Assembly (NCBI GenBank): GCA_965207595.1 | Contig: CBDBMW010000012.1 | Coordinates: forward strand, 186,001-250,000 | DNA length: 64,000 nucleotides | Direction of reading: 5' to 3' | Source of the DNA: JAGWAJ01 sp026707615 | GTDB taxonomy: Bacteria; Acidobacteriota; Vicinamibacteria; Vicinamibacterales; UBA8438 | Part shown: positions 35,044 to 44,237 of the stretch, piece after piece | How positions within the stretch are numbered: position 1 is the first letter of the stretch | How the letters are laid out: every line of letters starts with the position of its first letter | Notes under the pieces: generated by a model | The model's input: the letters and a program-made list of their open reading frames with translations, nothing else | Databases searched by the model: none | What the model was told of the DNA's origin: nothing | Translations under genes and position numbers: made by a program

Positions 35044-35838
35044 GTGGCCGATTCCATGCCCTCGTCGAGCGGCGCCGACCCGGCGGCCGACCCGCGGAAG
35101 ATCACCGTCATCCAGGAGGAGCTGTTCGACCCGGGGCGCTCGAAGGCCGCGCGCTACGCGCAGCTCGTCGTGGGCCGGCCCGGACTCCGGGCCCTCGTCA
35201 AGCACGAGGCCATCGTCACGCTGACGAGCGCGCTCCCCGGCGCCCTCGGCCTGTTCCTGCGCTCGAAGCTGTACCCGCGGCTGCTCGGCGGGTGCGGCCG
35301 CAACGTCACGTTCGGGGCCAACGTCGTCCTGCGCCATCCGCACAAGATCCGCATCGGCAACGACGTCGTGATCGACGACGGCTGCTGCCTCGACGCCAAG
35401 GGCGACGCCAATCGCGGCATCGACATCGGCGACGGCGTCTTCGTCGGGCGCGGCACCATCCTGAGCTGCAAGAACGGCGACATCGTCATCGACGATCACG
35501 CCAACATCGGCTTCAACTGCGAGATCTTCTCCGGCGGCCGCGTGCGCCTGGGCAAGCACACCCTCGTGGCGGCCTACACCTACCTGGTGGGCGGCGACCA
35601 CACCTTCGACCGGACCGACGTCGCGGTGCTCTACCAGGACCGCGTGGCCCGCGGCATCGAGGTCGACGACAACGTCTGGCTCGGAGCCCACGTCGTCGTC
35701 GCCGACGGCGCCACGATCGGGCGGGACGCCATCGTCGGAGCGGGAGCCGTAGTCCGCGGCGAGATACCTCCGTTCGCCATCGCGGCGGGCGTTCCCGCCC
35801 GCGTCGTCCGCGACCGCCGGGAGGCGTCCGGGGCGTGA
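35044..35838 (+). CDS. Left-handed beta-helix acyltransferase (hexapeptide repeat)
   Basis: 264 residues from GTG 35044, chosen for the AAGGAG 8 bases upstream. The first 80 residues are helical (AARYAQLVVGRPGLRALVKHE); then hexapeptide repeats (IRIGNDVVIDDGC, IDIGDGVFVGRGT, DIVIDDHANIGFNC, RVRLGKHTLVAAYT, IEVDDNVWLGAHVVVADGATIGRDAIVGAGAVV) form the left-handed helix. The GDHTFDR loop resembles the catalytic-His loop of maltose/galactoside O-acetyltransferases. It is probably a sugar or lipid O-acyltransferase serving the surrounding glycan genes. It stands convergent to the next gene. Confidence 0.8.
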   Translation: MADSMPSSSGADPAADPRKITVIQEELFDPGRSKAARYAQLVVGRPGLRALVKHEAIVTLTSALPGALGLFLRSKLYPRLLGGCGRNVTFGANVVLRHPHKIRIGNDVVIDDGCCLDAKGDANRGIDIGDGVFVGRGTILSCKNGDIVIDDHANIGFNCEIFSGGRVRLGKHTLVAAYTYLVGGDHTFDRTDVAVLYQDRVARGIEVDDNVWLGAHVVVADGATIGRDAIVGAGAVVRGEIPPFAIAAGVPARVVRDRREASGA

Positions 35839-35845
35839 GCGGGCA

Positions 35846-36964
35846 TCAGGGCCGAAGCGGCACGACCGGCCAGCCGTCGCCCTCGGTGAACTCCCGCGCC
35901 GCGAAGCACCAGACCACCATCCGCTTGCCGTCCCAGTAGGCCGGATCGCGCTGCGCCCGCCGCAGCAGGTTGACCCGCGCGGCGGTCGAGGCGGCGCCCC
36001 GCACCGCCACGAGGTCGACCGCCATCCCGAGCTCGAAGGCGAGCTGGTCGGGGAGCCCGGCACCGGTTGCGTGCATGTCCCCGCCCGCGTGAAACACCAG
36101 GTTGTGGCTGTCGCCGAGCAGGACGATGGGGCTCGCGGGATCCGGCGCCACCGACGGCGAGGGAGGCGCGGGCGTCTCGGGGGCCGTCGGCGCGTCGTCG
36201 CCGGGGGGCGTCCGGGCCCGCCGGACCTCGCGGAGGCGCAGCCGCTCGCCGGGCGGCGGCGGGTCGAGGCCCGGGGTCAGGTCGCCCGCGATCGTGGCGT
36301 CGCGCCACTCCCCCTCGTGACCCGTCCGCGGGAGGTCGCCGTACCACGGCCGGGCGCGAACGGCGGCGGCTATCTCGCGCCCGGCGATCACGCAACCGAC
36401 GCCCGACCAGTGGGTGTCGTGCCGGCAGTAGACCGGGCCCTCGGGGTGGTCGCGCGCCGCCAGCAGGGGCAGGGTCAGGTCGAGGACGTCCACGCCCGCC
36501 TCGCGCAGCCGGGCGTAGAACGCCTGGTGGTCCGGATCGAGCCGCGGCGGAGGGGACGACACCGCCAGCGACGGCGACAGCTCGTCCGCGTAGACGACGC
36601 TCTTCGGCGGCACCGGCACGACGAGAAGGTCGACGCCGGCCGCGTCGAGCCGCGCCGCGAAGTCGAGGATCCCCGGCAGAGGATCGGCCGCCTCCGCCCG
36701 GCGCGCGCGGCTCACCTCGGCGGCACGCGCGCCCCAGAACGCCCCGAGCGACACGTGGCGCAGCTCGGGGGCGAAGAAGAGCCAGTCGCCGCGGCCGGAC
36801 ACCGTCGTGACGCCGGACTCCTCCGCGCGCGCAGCCATTCCCCCCGCGACTTCGCGGAAGGCCGTCGCGGGGTCGGCGGGGACCTCCGATCCGCAGGCCG
36901 CGCCCCCGAGGGCAACGGTGGCGAGGGCCGCCGACGCGAGGACCGCGGCGGGGATGCGCGTCAC
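35846..36964 (-). CDS. Second AlgJ/AlgX-like SGNH protein, lipoprotein-type leader
   Basis: 372 residues from GTG 36964. The leader ends ALGGAACGS, a good lipobox. Core motifs repeat those of the AlgJ-like protein at 31453: GRGDWLFFAPELRHVS, VVPVPPKSVVYADE, CRHDTHWSGVGC (Asp-x-His), PIVLLGDSHNLVFH (Ser) and WCFAAREFTEGDGW. It probably acts in periplasmic O-acetylation. The GTG overlaps the stop of the upstream lipoprotein gene (GTGA), so they are co-translated. Confidence 0.75.
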   Translation of the reverse strand: MTRIPAAVLASAALATVALGGAACGSEVPADPATAFREVAGGMAARAEESGVTTVSGRGDWLFFAPELRHVSLGAFWGARAAEVSRARRAEAADPLPGILDFAARLDAAGVDLLVVPVPPKSVVYADELSPSLAVSSPPPRLDPDHQAFYARLREAGVDVLDLTLPLLAARDHPEGPVYCRHDTHWSGVGCVIAGREIAAAVRARPWYGDLPRTGHEGEWRDATIAGDLTPGLDPPPPGERLRLREVRRARTPPGDDAPTAPETPAPPSPSVAPDPASPIVLLGDSHNLVFHAGGDMHATGAGLPDQLAFELGMAVDLVAVRGAASTAARVNLLRRAQRDPAYWDGKRMVVWCFAAREFTEGDGWPVVPLRP

Positions 36965-38577
36965 GGCGTGAGGTCGGCCGACGCGACGTCGTAGAAGAGC
37001 GGCAGCGTCAGGTCGGTGGTCTCGAAGACCAGGCGCTTCCCCTCGAGCTCCGGCCGCGCGTCGTAGGGATGGAGCGTCAGCCGCAGCCGCTCGCCGGCCC
37101 GCCGCACCGCACCGGCCACCGGCCGCGCGTCGCGGATGACCCAGTGCGCGACCGCGATGACCGGGAGGTCGAGCTCTCCCTCCACCACCTGCACGACGTC
37201 GTACTCGAGCGCGAGCAGCCCCTCGCGGTAGGGCGCGATCGACTCCGGCGTGGGCGGAGCGACCTCCTGCCGGACGCGGACCTCCAACACCACCGGCGAC
37301 GCGTCGGTCCCGGCGACGGCCGGCGCGTCCGGGCCCGCCCGCGGGTGCGGCGCCGGGCCGGTGCCGGGCTCGATCCAGGCGTCCGGATAGAAGTCGGGCG
37401 CGTCGTTGTGCGTGACCTGCTGCCACTTGGCAACCGTGGTGACGGTCTCGTCGAAGAAGCCGACGTGGATCTCGACCTGCCGCCCGCCGCCCCGGATCTT
37501 GTTGGCGCGTCTGCCGACCGTGTAGGGGCCGGTCAGGACGATCGCCCGCTGGTCGTTGGTCCAGCGCGGGTGGTAGACCTCGTAGCCGCCGAAGATCGGG
37601 TCGTCGTTGATCGGGACGCCCCAGCGCTCGTCCGTGTCGACGTCGACGACGGTCAGGTTCCGGTGGGCGCCGTCGAAGTACCAGAACAGCGGGTCCAGGC
37701 CGGGCGAGAAGGCCGTCCAGCACCCCTCGCCGAGCTTCCGCCAGGTGCCGGACTCCAGGTCGATCACCCCGGCCGTCGGCCACGGCAGCAGGGCCGCCGC
37801 GGTCCGTCCGTCCGCCGACACCTGGAAGCTGTCGCCCGAGACCGGCTGCGCGTCCCAGACCACCTCGGCCACCGTCGGATCGTCCAGGCGGTGCCGCCGG
37901 ACGAGCGGGTACTGCGGCGGGTCGGTGGGCCTCTCGTTGCCGCCGACGTAGACCCACGTGGTCCCGTCCGCCGGATCGGCCCAGACGTCGAGGGCGAAGC
38001 CGTCCGCCACGCGCCGCAGCCCCCCGCCGTCCCAGTCGATGGCGTAGGCGCCCTGCTGACGGATGGTGAAGACGATCGACTCCCCGTCCGGCGTGATGAG
38101 CGGCTTGGCGTAGCTGGCCGGCTCGCCGAGCATCACCCGCTCGCCCCGGCCGTCCTCGGAGTCGAGGGCCATCAGCACGAGCTGGTCGCCGTAGCTGACG
38201 ACGTCCGTGCCCGCGCCCACGTCGCGCGTCCAGGCCACCCGCAGGTGCGGGCCGGGCCCCGCCCGCGCGGCGTCGGGAACGGGCTCGGGTTCGGGTGGGG
38301 TCTCCCCAGAGGGAGGCGCGGGGTCGGGGCCGGTCTCCGGACCGCGGGACGATGCCGGCGCGCCAGCCGGCGCGGCCGTCGCCTCCCGGGCCGCAGCCGG
38401 CTCCGCCGCGCCGGCCGCCTCCCGGGCCGCAGCCGGCTCCGCCGTGCCGGCCGCCTCCCGGGCCGCAGCCGACTCCGCCGCACCGGGCTCGTTGCCCGGC
38501 CCGGAGCAGCCCGCGACGGCCAGCAGGAAGCCGGCCGCGAGCGCCGGCCCGAGCCTGCGAAGCAGGAGGTCGGTCAT
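36961..38577 (-). CDS. Lipoprotein with beta-propeller (TolB-like) body
   Basis: 538 residues. Lipobox AVAGCSG (Cys about 24). An Ala/Glu/Pro-rich linker of roughly 75 residues, made of 36-bp DNA repeats, connects to WD40/PD40-like blades (ITPDGESIVFTIRQQG, FQVSADGRTAAALLPW, GVIDLESGTWRKLGEG, VYHPRWTNDQRAIVLTGPY). The last 120 residues form a beta-rich domain of its own. It resembles a periplasmic sensor/scaffold rather than an enzyme. Coupled to the AlgJ-like gene, so likely part of the acetylation apparatus or its substrate recognition. Confidence 0.65.
   Translation of the reverse strand: MTDLLLRRLGPALAAGFLLAVAGCSGPGNEPGAAESAAAREAAGTAEPAAAREAAGAAEPAAAREATAAPAGAPASSRGPETGPDPAPPSGETPPEPEPVPDAARAGPGPHLRVAWTRDVGAGTDVVSYGDQLVLMALDSEDGRGERVMLGEPASYAKPLITPDGESIVFTIRQQGAYAIDWDGGGLRRVADGFALDVWADPADGTTWVYVGGNERPTDPPQYPLVRRHRLDDPTVAEVVWDAQPVSGDSFQVSADGRTAAALLPWPTAGVIDLESGTWRKLGEGCWTAFSPGLDPLFWYFDGAHRNLTVVDVDTDERWGVPINDDPIFGGYEVYHPRWTNDQRAIVLTGPYTVGRRANKIRGGGRQVEIHVGFFDETVTTVAKWQQVTHNDAPDFYPDAWIEPGTGPAPHPRAGPDAPAVAGTDASPVVLEVRVRQEVAPPTPESIAPYREGLLALEYDVVQVVEGELDLPVIAVAHWVIRDARPVAGAVRRAGERLRLTLHPYDARPELEGKRLVFETTDLTLPLFYDVASADLTP
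38381..38488 (+). repeat. Three 36-bp tandem repeats in the lipoprotein linker
   Basis: Units start at 38381, 38417 and 38453, each beginning GCCTCCCGGGCCGCAGCCGG and differing at few bases. They code for the repeated EPAAAREAAG blocks of the lipoprotein's spacer and keep frame, so length can vary by 12 residues per unit. Confidence 0.8.
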
Positions 38578-38679
38578 ATCGAAGTGTGGGATCGGAGCCT
38601 CCCGCCGGTCGCTTTGGCGGCGGGGAGCGGTTCATTGTAGCCTGTCCGGTGCCCTTCCCCGCCGCCGCCCGCTGACCCG

Positions 38680-40602
38680 ATGTGCGGAATCGCCGGCATC
38701 GTCACCCGGGATCCGGAGAGGCCGGTTCCCCCCGCGGAGCTCGCCGCGATGGTGCGGACGCTGCGGCACCGCGGACCCGACGACGCCGGTCAGGTGACGC
38801 TTCCCGGAGCCGGACTCGGCATGCGCCGCCTGTCCATCATCGACGTGGCCGGGGGCCGGCAGCCGTTCACCAACGAGGACGGGGCCGTGCACCTCGTCGG
38901 CAACGGCGAGATCTACAACCACCGGGAGCTGCGCGCCGAGCTGGTCTCGGCCGGGCACGCGTTCGCGAGCGCCAGCGACGTCGAGGTCGCCCTGCACGCC
39001 TACGAGGAGTGGGGCACCGGTTTCGTCGAGCGCCTCCACGGCATGTTCGCCCTGGCCCTGTGGGACGCCCGCTCGCGCACGCTGGTGGCGGCCCGCGACC
39101 GGGCGGGGGAGAAGCCGCTCTACTATGCGCGCACGCCGCGCGGACTGCTCCTGGCGTCCGAGATCAAGGCCCTGCTCGTGGCCCCGGACGTGTCGCGCGA
39201 GGTCGACCTCGACGCCCTCGACCAGTTCCTGACCTACGAGTACGTCATCACGCCGCGCACGATCTTCTCCGCCGTCCGGCGCCTTCCCGCCGCCCACCGG
39301 CTGGTCTGGCGGAACGGGGAACTCGACGTGACGCGCTACTGGCGGGCTCCCGCCGCCGCGGGAGCCGCCTGGACGGACGACGCGGAGGCGGCGGCGGCGC
39401 TGCGCGAGACGCTCGGCCGCGCCGTGGCCCGCCAGATGATGTCGGATGTGCCCCTGGGGGCGTTCCTCTCGGGCGGCATCGACTCGAGCGCCATCGTGGC
39501 GCTCATGACCGAGGCCGCCCGGCGCGAGCGCTCGTCGGTCAACACCTTCAGCATGGGCTTCGCCGACGGGAGCTACAACGAGCTGCCGCACGCCCGCCGC
39601 GTCGCGGAGCGGTTCGCCACCTGCCACCGCGAGGGCGAGGTGGCCCCGGACGTCGCCGGGCTGTTCGACCGCTTGATCGTCCACCTCGACGAGCCCTTCG
39701 CCGACGTCTCGCTCTTCCCCACCTTCCTGGTGTCGGAGCTCGCCCGCGCCCACGTCACGGTGGCGCTTTCGGGCGACGGGGGCGACGAGCTGTTCGGCGG
39801 CTACGACGCCTACGAGGCGGACCGGCTGGCGCGCCGGATCGCGGGTGCCGTGCCCCGGCCCGCGGGGCGCGCGCTCGCCGCGCTCGCGTCGCTCCTGCCG
39901 CCGAGCGAGAAGAAGAAGGGCCTCGTCAACCGGCTGAAGCGCTTCACGGCGGGTCTCGCCGACGCCCCGCCGGACATCGCGCACTACCGCTGGATGACCT
40001 ACGTGAGCCCGGCCGCCAAGCGCCGTCTGTACACGCCGGCGCTGCGGGACGCGCTGGCCGGATCCGACGTCTACCGGCCGGTGCGCGACGCGCTCCGCGG
40101 CGCCGGGACGGACGATCTGCTCAACCGGCAGCTCTACACCGACCTCAGCATCTATCTCGCCGACGACATCCTCGTGAAGGTCGACCGCATGAGCATGGCC
40201 GCGTCGCTCGAGACGCGGGCGCCGTTCCTCGACATCGACGTGATGGAGCTGGCGTTCTCCATGCCGGGGCGACTGAAGATGCGCGGACGGGAGCGGAAGC
40301 TCGTCCTGAAGCGCGCCGTGGCCGACGTGCTCCCCGCCTCGATCCTCGAGCGCTCCAAGGAAGGCTTCAGCATTCCGATGAAGAACTGGCTGAAGCGCGA
40401 TCTGGCGCCGCTGATGCGCGACCTGCTCGCGCCGGACCGGTTGCGCCGCCGCGGCTGGGTCGAGCCGGACGCGGTCGCGGCCCGCATCGCCGCCCACACC
40501 GCGGGCCGCGAGAACCACGCCCACCTGCTGTTCGGCCTGATGGTGCTGGAGCGCTGGGCCCAGGCGTTCCTGGATCCGGCCGCGCCTCACGCCGGGAGCT
40601 GA
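38680..40602 (+). CDS. asnB: Asparagine synthase (glutamine-hydrolysing), glycan-cluster type
   Basis: 640 residues. Cys2 at the N-terminus (MCGIAGIV) is the glutaminase nucleophile; RHRGPDD, NGEIYNHRELR and RDRAGEKPLYY complete the Ntn domain. The synthetase domain has the PP-loop SGGIDSSAIVAL at about 264, LSGDGGDELFGGYD and the KVDRMSMAASLETRAPFLD block. It is of the type found in exosortase/exopolysaccharide clusters, where it may amidate a sugar acid rather than make free asparagine. The 3' end overlaps the convergent glpD by 16 bases. Confidence 0.88.
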   Translation: MCGIAGIVTRDPERPVPPAELAAMVRTLRHRGPDDAGQVTLPGAGLGMRRLSIIDVAGGRQPFTNEDGAVHLVGNGEIYNHRELRAELVSAGHAFASASDVEVALHAYEEWGTGFVERLHGMFALALWDARSRTLVAARDRAGEKPLYYARTPRGLLLASEIKALLVAPDVSREVDLDALDQFLTYEYVITPRTIFSAVRRLPAAHRLVWRNGELDVTRYWRAPAAAGAAWTDDAEAAAALRETLGRAVARQMMSDVPLGAFLSGGIDSSAIVALMTEAARRERSSVNTFSMGFADGSYNELPHARRVAERFATCHREGEVAPDVAGLFDRLIVHLDEPFADVSLFPTFLVSELARAHVTVALSGDGGDELFGGYDAYEADRLARRIAGAVPRPAGRALAALASLLPPSEKKKGLVNRLKRFTAGLADAPPDIAHYRWMTYVSPAAKRRLYTPALRDALAGSDVYRPVRDALRGAGTDDLLNRQLYTDLSIYLADDILVKVDRMSMAASLETRAPFLDIDVMELAFSMPGRLKMRGRERKLVLKRAVADVLPASILERSKEGFSIPMKNWLKRDLAPLMRDLLAPDRLRRRGWVEPDAVAARIAAHTAGRENHAHLLFGLMVLERWAQAFLDPAAPHAGS

Positions 40603-42215
40603 TACGCGCGGCGAACGGCGTCCATCTCGGCCGCGGCCCGTTCCGGCGTCCAGCCCAGCTCGCCGGCCATGACACCCGCCGCGGCGGCGAGTGCGTCCTC
40701 CCCCGGGTGCCCGGCCGAGCCCGCTTCCGTGCGCCGCAGCAGCGCATCGGACAGACGGACCGCCATCTCCTCCCGCACGGCGTGCCGCACCTCGCCGGCG
40801 GTGACGGCGCACGCCGCGCCGAGGGGCGCCCGGTCGTCCGGGGAGGCGCGCAGGAGATCGAGGACGCCGCGCTGCCGCGTCCCGTAGGTGCGGGCCACCC
40901 GCTCGCGGTCGGAGGCGGCAATCACGCCGTCGGCGGACGCCGCCTCCCGCAGGAAGGCATCGAAGTCGGGCAGATCGCCGCCCGCAACCGGGGCGGACGC
41001 CGACCGGCAGGGCCCGGCGCGACGCGCGAGCTGCGCCGTCACGAGGTCGATCGCGCGTTCCGCCGTATCGCGCGCCGTGGTGTAGCGCACCCCCAGCATG
41101 CTCACCAGGCCTCCGACCCCGTCGCGGCGGTGGTCGACGACCGCGCTCCGGGTCGCCAGCCGCGTCCCGTCGCCGCGCGGGGACACCGGCAGGAGGCCCC
41201 GGTGCACCAGCCGCACATCGTCAAGCCCCAGCGACAGCCTCGGGAACGCGGCTCTCACGGCTGCGACGAAGCGGTCGAGCTCGCCCCGTTCGAGCGCCAG
41301 CCCGCCGGCGCCGCCGACGTGGCGGTCGTGGCTGGTGCCGACGATCGCCGACCCGCGCCACGGGGCGACGAAGAGCAACCGACCGCCGGCCGGGCCGGCC
41401 ACCGCGTGGGAGCCGCCGAGGGGCGACCGGATGACGAGGTTCATCGCCTTGGACAGGCGCCGGCACAGGCGCCCCCCGGCGGCCGGGGCGAGGCGGCCGC
41501 TCAGCTCCGGAGCCCACGGTCCCGCCGCGTTCAGCACGACATCCGCACGGATGTCGAACGTCTCGCCCGTCAGCCGATCCGCGGCGCGCACGCCCTCGAC
41601 CCCCCCGCCCCGCGCGAGCCCCGCCTGCGCCTCGACGTGGTTCGCGGCGACGGCGCCGGCTTCCACGGCGGAGGCCACGAACGCCAGAGGCACGCGGTCG
41701 CTGTTCTGCATCTGGCAGTCGAACCACTCGATGCCGCCCGTCACGCCCTCCGGGTCGATGAGCGGATTGAGGTGGAGACACTCCTCACGCGAGACGACCC
41801 GGCTCCCGGGAAGCCACCCTTCCTGCCCGGCGGGGGCATCGCCGACCCGCGTCATGCGGTCGGCAACCGCGAAGTAGAGCCCCAGCAGGGTCCGGTTGCG
41901 GGCGATGCGGCGGTAGGTGGGGATCAGGAACGGCAGGGGCCGCACGAGGTGGGGCAGCAGCCGCGCGAGGGTGCGGCGTTCCCGCGCGAAACGACGGAGC
42001 GCCGGGACGTTGCCCGACCGGAGGGCCCGGACGCCGCCGTGGACCGTCTTGGCGCTGTTGAACGACGTGCCGCCGCCGAAGTCGCCGCGGTCGATGAGGG
42101 CGACGGAGAGGCCGCGCAGCGTGGCGTCCCAGGCGGCGATCGCACCGTAGATCCCCCCTCCGACGACCAGCAGGTCGAAGCGGCGGGCCGCGAGGGCCGC
42201 CGGATCGCGTCGCAC
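40587..42215 (-). CDS. glpD: FAD-dependent glycerol-3-phosphate dehydrogenase
   Basis: 542 residues from GTG 42215. FAD motif LLVVGGGIYGAIAAWDATLRGLS, the RGDFGGGTSFNSAKTVHGGVRAL block, IPTYRR, and the C-terminal helical domain (GELGWTPERAAAEMDAV). It oxidises sn-glycerol 3-phosphate to dihydroxyacetone phosphate at the membrane and feeds the quinone pool. The start lies 7 bases after a TAGTAT box, shared with the divergent methyltransferase gene's TATACT box, so a leaderless mRNA is likely. Confidence 0.88.
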   Translation of the reverse strand: MRRDPAALAARRFDLLVVGGGIYGAIAAWDATLRGLSVALIDRGDFGGGTSFNSAKTVHGGVRALRSGNVPALRRFARERRTLARLLPHLVRPLPFLIPTYRRIARNRTLLGLYFAVADRMTRVGDAPAGQEGWLPGSRVVSREECLHLNPLIDPEGVTGGIEWFDCQMQNSDRVPLAFVASAVEAGAVAANHVEAQAGLARGGGVEGVRAADRLTGETFDIRADVVLNAAGPWAPELSGRLAPAAGGRLCRRLSKAMNLVIRSPLGGSHAVAGPAGGRLLFVAPWRGSAIVGTSHDRHVGGAGGLALERGELDRFVAAVRAAFPRLSLGLDDVRLVHRGLLPVSPRGDGTRLATRSAVVDHRRDGVGGLVSMLGVRYTTARDTAERAIDLVTAQLARRAGPCRSASAPVAGGDLPDFDAFLREAASADGVIAASDRERVARTYGTRQRGVLDLLRASPDDRAPLGAACAVTAGEVRHAVREEMAVRLSDALLRRTEAGSAGHPGEDALAAAAGVMAGELGWTPERAAAEMDAVRRAYQLPA

Positions 42216-42221
42216 GGCGCC

Positions 42222-42228
42222 TATACTA
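42222..42228. promoter_or_regulatory. Overlapping divergent -10 boxes (TATACT / TAGTAT)
   Basis: The 7-base TATACTA gives TATACT on the + strand (9 bases before the GTG of the methyltransferase gene at 42237) and TAGTAT on the minus strand (7 bases before the GTG of glpD at 42215). The whole gap between the two start codons is only 21 bases, so both genes must use this site or one upstream inside the other gene, and both transcripts would be nearly leaderless. Confidence 0.55.
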
Positions 42229-42236
42229 GCGGCGGC

Positions 42237-43025
42237 GTGGCGGACGCGGCCGAGCCCTCACCGGGCACGCTGACCGGACGGATTCGCGCGTACTGGAACG
42301 CGCGCATCCACGACCTGGACATGACGGCGGAGCCGGTCGGGACGCTGGCCTTCTTCGACGCGCTCGACGACTACCGCTTCGACAAGCTGCGCTACCTGCC
42401 CGACGCCGTCGACTTCCACGGCTTCCGCGGCCGGCGGCTCCTGGAGATCGGCTGCGGCATCGGCACGGACCTCGTCCGCTTCGCGCGCGGAGGCGCGCGG
42501 GTGACGGGCATCGACCTCGCGGACCGGTCCGTCGACCTCGCCCGCCGCAACGCCGGGCTGCACGGCGTCTCGCCCACCGGCCTCTGCGTCGGCGACGGCG
42601 AGGCGCTGCCCTTCCCCGATGGGTGCTTCGATGCCGTGTACGCCCACGGCGTCATCCAGTACGCCGCCGACCCCGCCCGCCTGGTCGCCGAGGCGCACCG
42701 CGTGCTGCAGCCGGGCGGCGAGGCGATCTTCATGGTCTACAACCGCTACTCGTGGCTGAGCGCGATGTCGAAGCTGACCGGGGTGGGACTCGAGCATGCG
42801 GACGCCCCGGTCCTGCGGACGGCGTCCATACCGGAGTACCGCCGCCTGCTCCGCGGCTTCGCGTCCGTTCGCATCGCCCCCGAGCGGTTTCCGGTCCCTT
42901 CGCGGCTGCACCGGGGCTGGAAGGCGGCGCTCTACAACGGCGTCTTCGTCGGGCTGTTCAACCGGCTGCCGCGGGGCCTGGTCCGGCCGCTCGGCTGGCA
43001 CCTGATGGCGTTCTGCCGCAAGTGA
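42237..43025 (+). CDS. Class I SAM-dependent methyltransferase
   Basis: 262 residues. SAM-binding LLEIGCGIGTDLVRFARGG (motif I), VTGIDLADRSVDLARRN (acidic end of beta2), DGEALPFPDGCFDAVYAHGVIQY and HRVLQPGGEAIFMVYNRYSW are all intact. The C-terminal third (LTGVGLEHADAPVL...FNRLPRGLVRPLGWHLMAFCRK) matches methyltransferases found in surface-glycan and aglycone clusters. The substrate is unknown. Starts at GTG 42237, nine bases after a TATACT box. Confidence 0.85.
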   Translation: MADAAEPSPGTLTGRIRAYWNARIHDLDMTAEPVGTLAFFDALDDYRFDKLRYLPDAVDFHGFRGRRLLEIGCGIGTDLVRFARGGARVTGIDLADRSVDLARRNAGLHGVSPTGLCVGDGEALPFPDGCFDAVYAHGVIQYAADPARLVAEAHRVLQPGGEAIFMVYNRYSWLSAMSKLTGVGLEHADAPVLRTASIPEYRRLLRGFASVRIAPERFPVPSRLHRGWKAALYNGVFVGLFNRLPRGLVRPLGWHLMAFCRK

Positions 43026-43065
43026 CGGGGGCGCTTGGCGAACCGGCGGAGTCAGATGCCGGCGT

Positions 43066-44226
43066 TCAGGAAGGCGAACCCACCGCACCGGCCGCGGCCG
43101 GAGCCCGGTGCCGGCGCTTCTCCCGCGCGGCGCGGGCCAGGAAGCGGACGTAGGGACCCACCTGCTTGATGGCCGACACGTTCATCTGGCACGGACTCAG
43201 GCAGGTCGGGCACTTCTCCTGCTTGATCTCCTCCCGGTGCTGCTGGCTCGCGGCCCGGAAGTAGATGGCTTCCGCGTCCTCGTCCCGGACGTTGCCCACC
43301 ACCTCGCTGTTCTCGCAGAAGAACAGGCCGCCGTCCGGGTTCAGCATCACTCCCTGCGTCTGGAAGGGGCAGGGAGCCATGCGGTGGTACCCGTTGGCGA
43401 TCATGTCGGCATAGTGCAGGTAGATGTAGTTCTGCCCGTCGAGGATGGGATCGAGGCGGACGCGATCGAGAAAGAACTCGCGCATCCGGGCCTCGTCGGG
43501 TCCCATCGGCTGACACTTGTCCGCGAGGTCCGCGTTGCCCAGCATCGGGTCGGTGAAGCGGACCATGTTGTAGACGATGTCGAGGTCGTTCTCGCGCGCC
43601 CAGGCCTGGATGTTCTCCGCGTCGTCCAGGTTCTGCGAGAAGATGGTCGTGGAGATGCCGAAGTTGAAGTGCGAGTGCTTCCGCTGCAGGGCCTGCATCG
43701 CGCGGATGGTCTCGTTCGCCTTGTCGAAACCGGTCTTCACCCGGCGGACCGTGTCGTGCACGTCGCCAATGCCGTCGATGGAGACGCGTGCGCTGAAGAT
43801 GACGCCCCGGTCGCGAGTCGCCTCCACGATCTCCGTCAACATCGGGATCGCCCGGTGCGGCGTGAGGCCCGTCGTGTTCATGCCGAACTTGCGGAGCCTC
43901 GGCAGCTTGTCGAGCATGATCCGGCAGACGTCGACGAGGTCGTTGCGCGTGGTCGGCTCGCCGCCGGAAACGTTCGCGTTCTCGACCTTCTTCCACAGGC
44001 GCGAGTCGAAGAGCCGATCGATCTCGTCCAGGGTCAGGTCCGACTTGCGGTCCCCCCGCGTCCAGTTGTTGCACATCTCGCAACGGGCATCGCAGACGAA
44101 CGTGCAATGGAAGATCAGGACCGTGGGGCGAATCGGACGGAACTGGGCGACGTACGCGTTCACGACGTCGCGAGGAGCGCTCGCCATGGCCTTGGCCAGA
44201 TAGCGGCCCGCGTAGACCTGTGCCAT
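43066..44226 (-). CDS. Radical SAM protein with SPASM-like C-terminus
   Basis: 386 residues from ATG 44226. The 4Fe-4S site is CDARCEMC (Cys45, Cys49, Cys52; CX3CX2C); NVSGGEPTTRNDLVDVCRIM and ARVSIDGIGDVHDTVR are core radical SAM elements. The C-terminal CPTCLSPCQMN together with an earlier CEN suggests an auxiliary cluster. Such proteins in glycan gene clusters often modify sugars or a peptide; no precursor peptide is visible nearby. An upstream extension is open but derives from the dispersed repeat. Confidence 0.85.
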   Translation of the reverse strand: MAQVYAGRYLAKAMASAPRDVVNAYVAQFRPIRPTVLIFHCTFVCDARCEMCNNWTRGDRKSDLTLDEIDRLFDSRLWKKVENANVSGGEPTTRNDLVDVCRIMLDKLPRLRKFGMNTTGLTPHRAIPMLTEIVEATRDRGVIFSARVSIDGIGDVHDTVRRVKTGFDKANETIRAMQALQRKHSHFNFGISTTIFSQNLDDAENIQAWARENDLDIVYNMVRFTDPMLGNADLADKCQPMGPDEARMREFFLDRVRLDPILDGQNYIYLHYADMIANGYHRMAPCPFQTQGVMLNPDGGLFFCENSEVVGNVRDEDAEAIYFRAASQQHREEIKQEKCPTCLSPCQMNVSAIKQVGPYVRFLARAAREKRRHRAPAAAGAVGSPS

Positions 44227-44237
44227 CGTCCGGATCC

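Noticed and set aside
38682..42236. Long + strand frame running through asnB and opposite glpD into the methyltransferase
   Set aside because: Only the part from 42237 has methyltransferase homology; the rest is a shadow of asnB and glpD.
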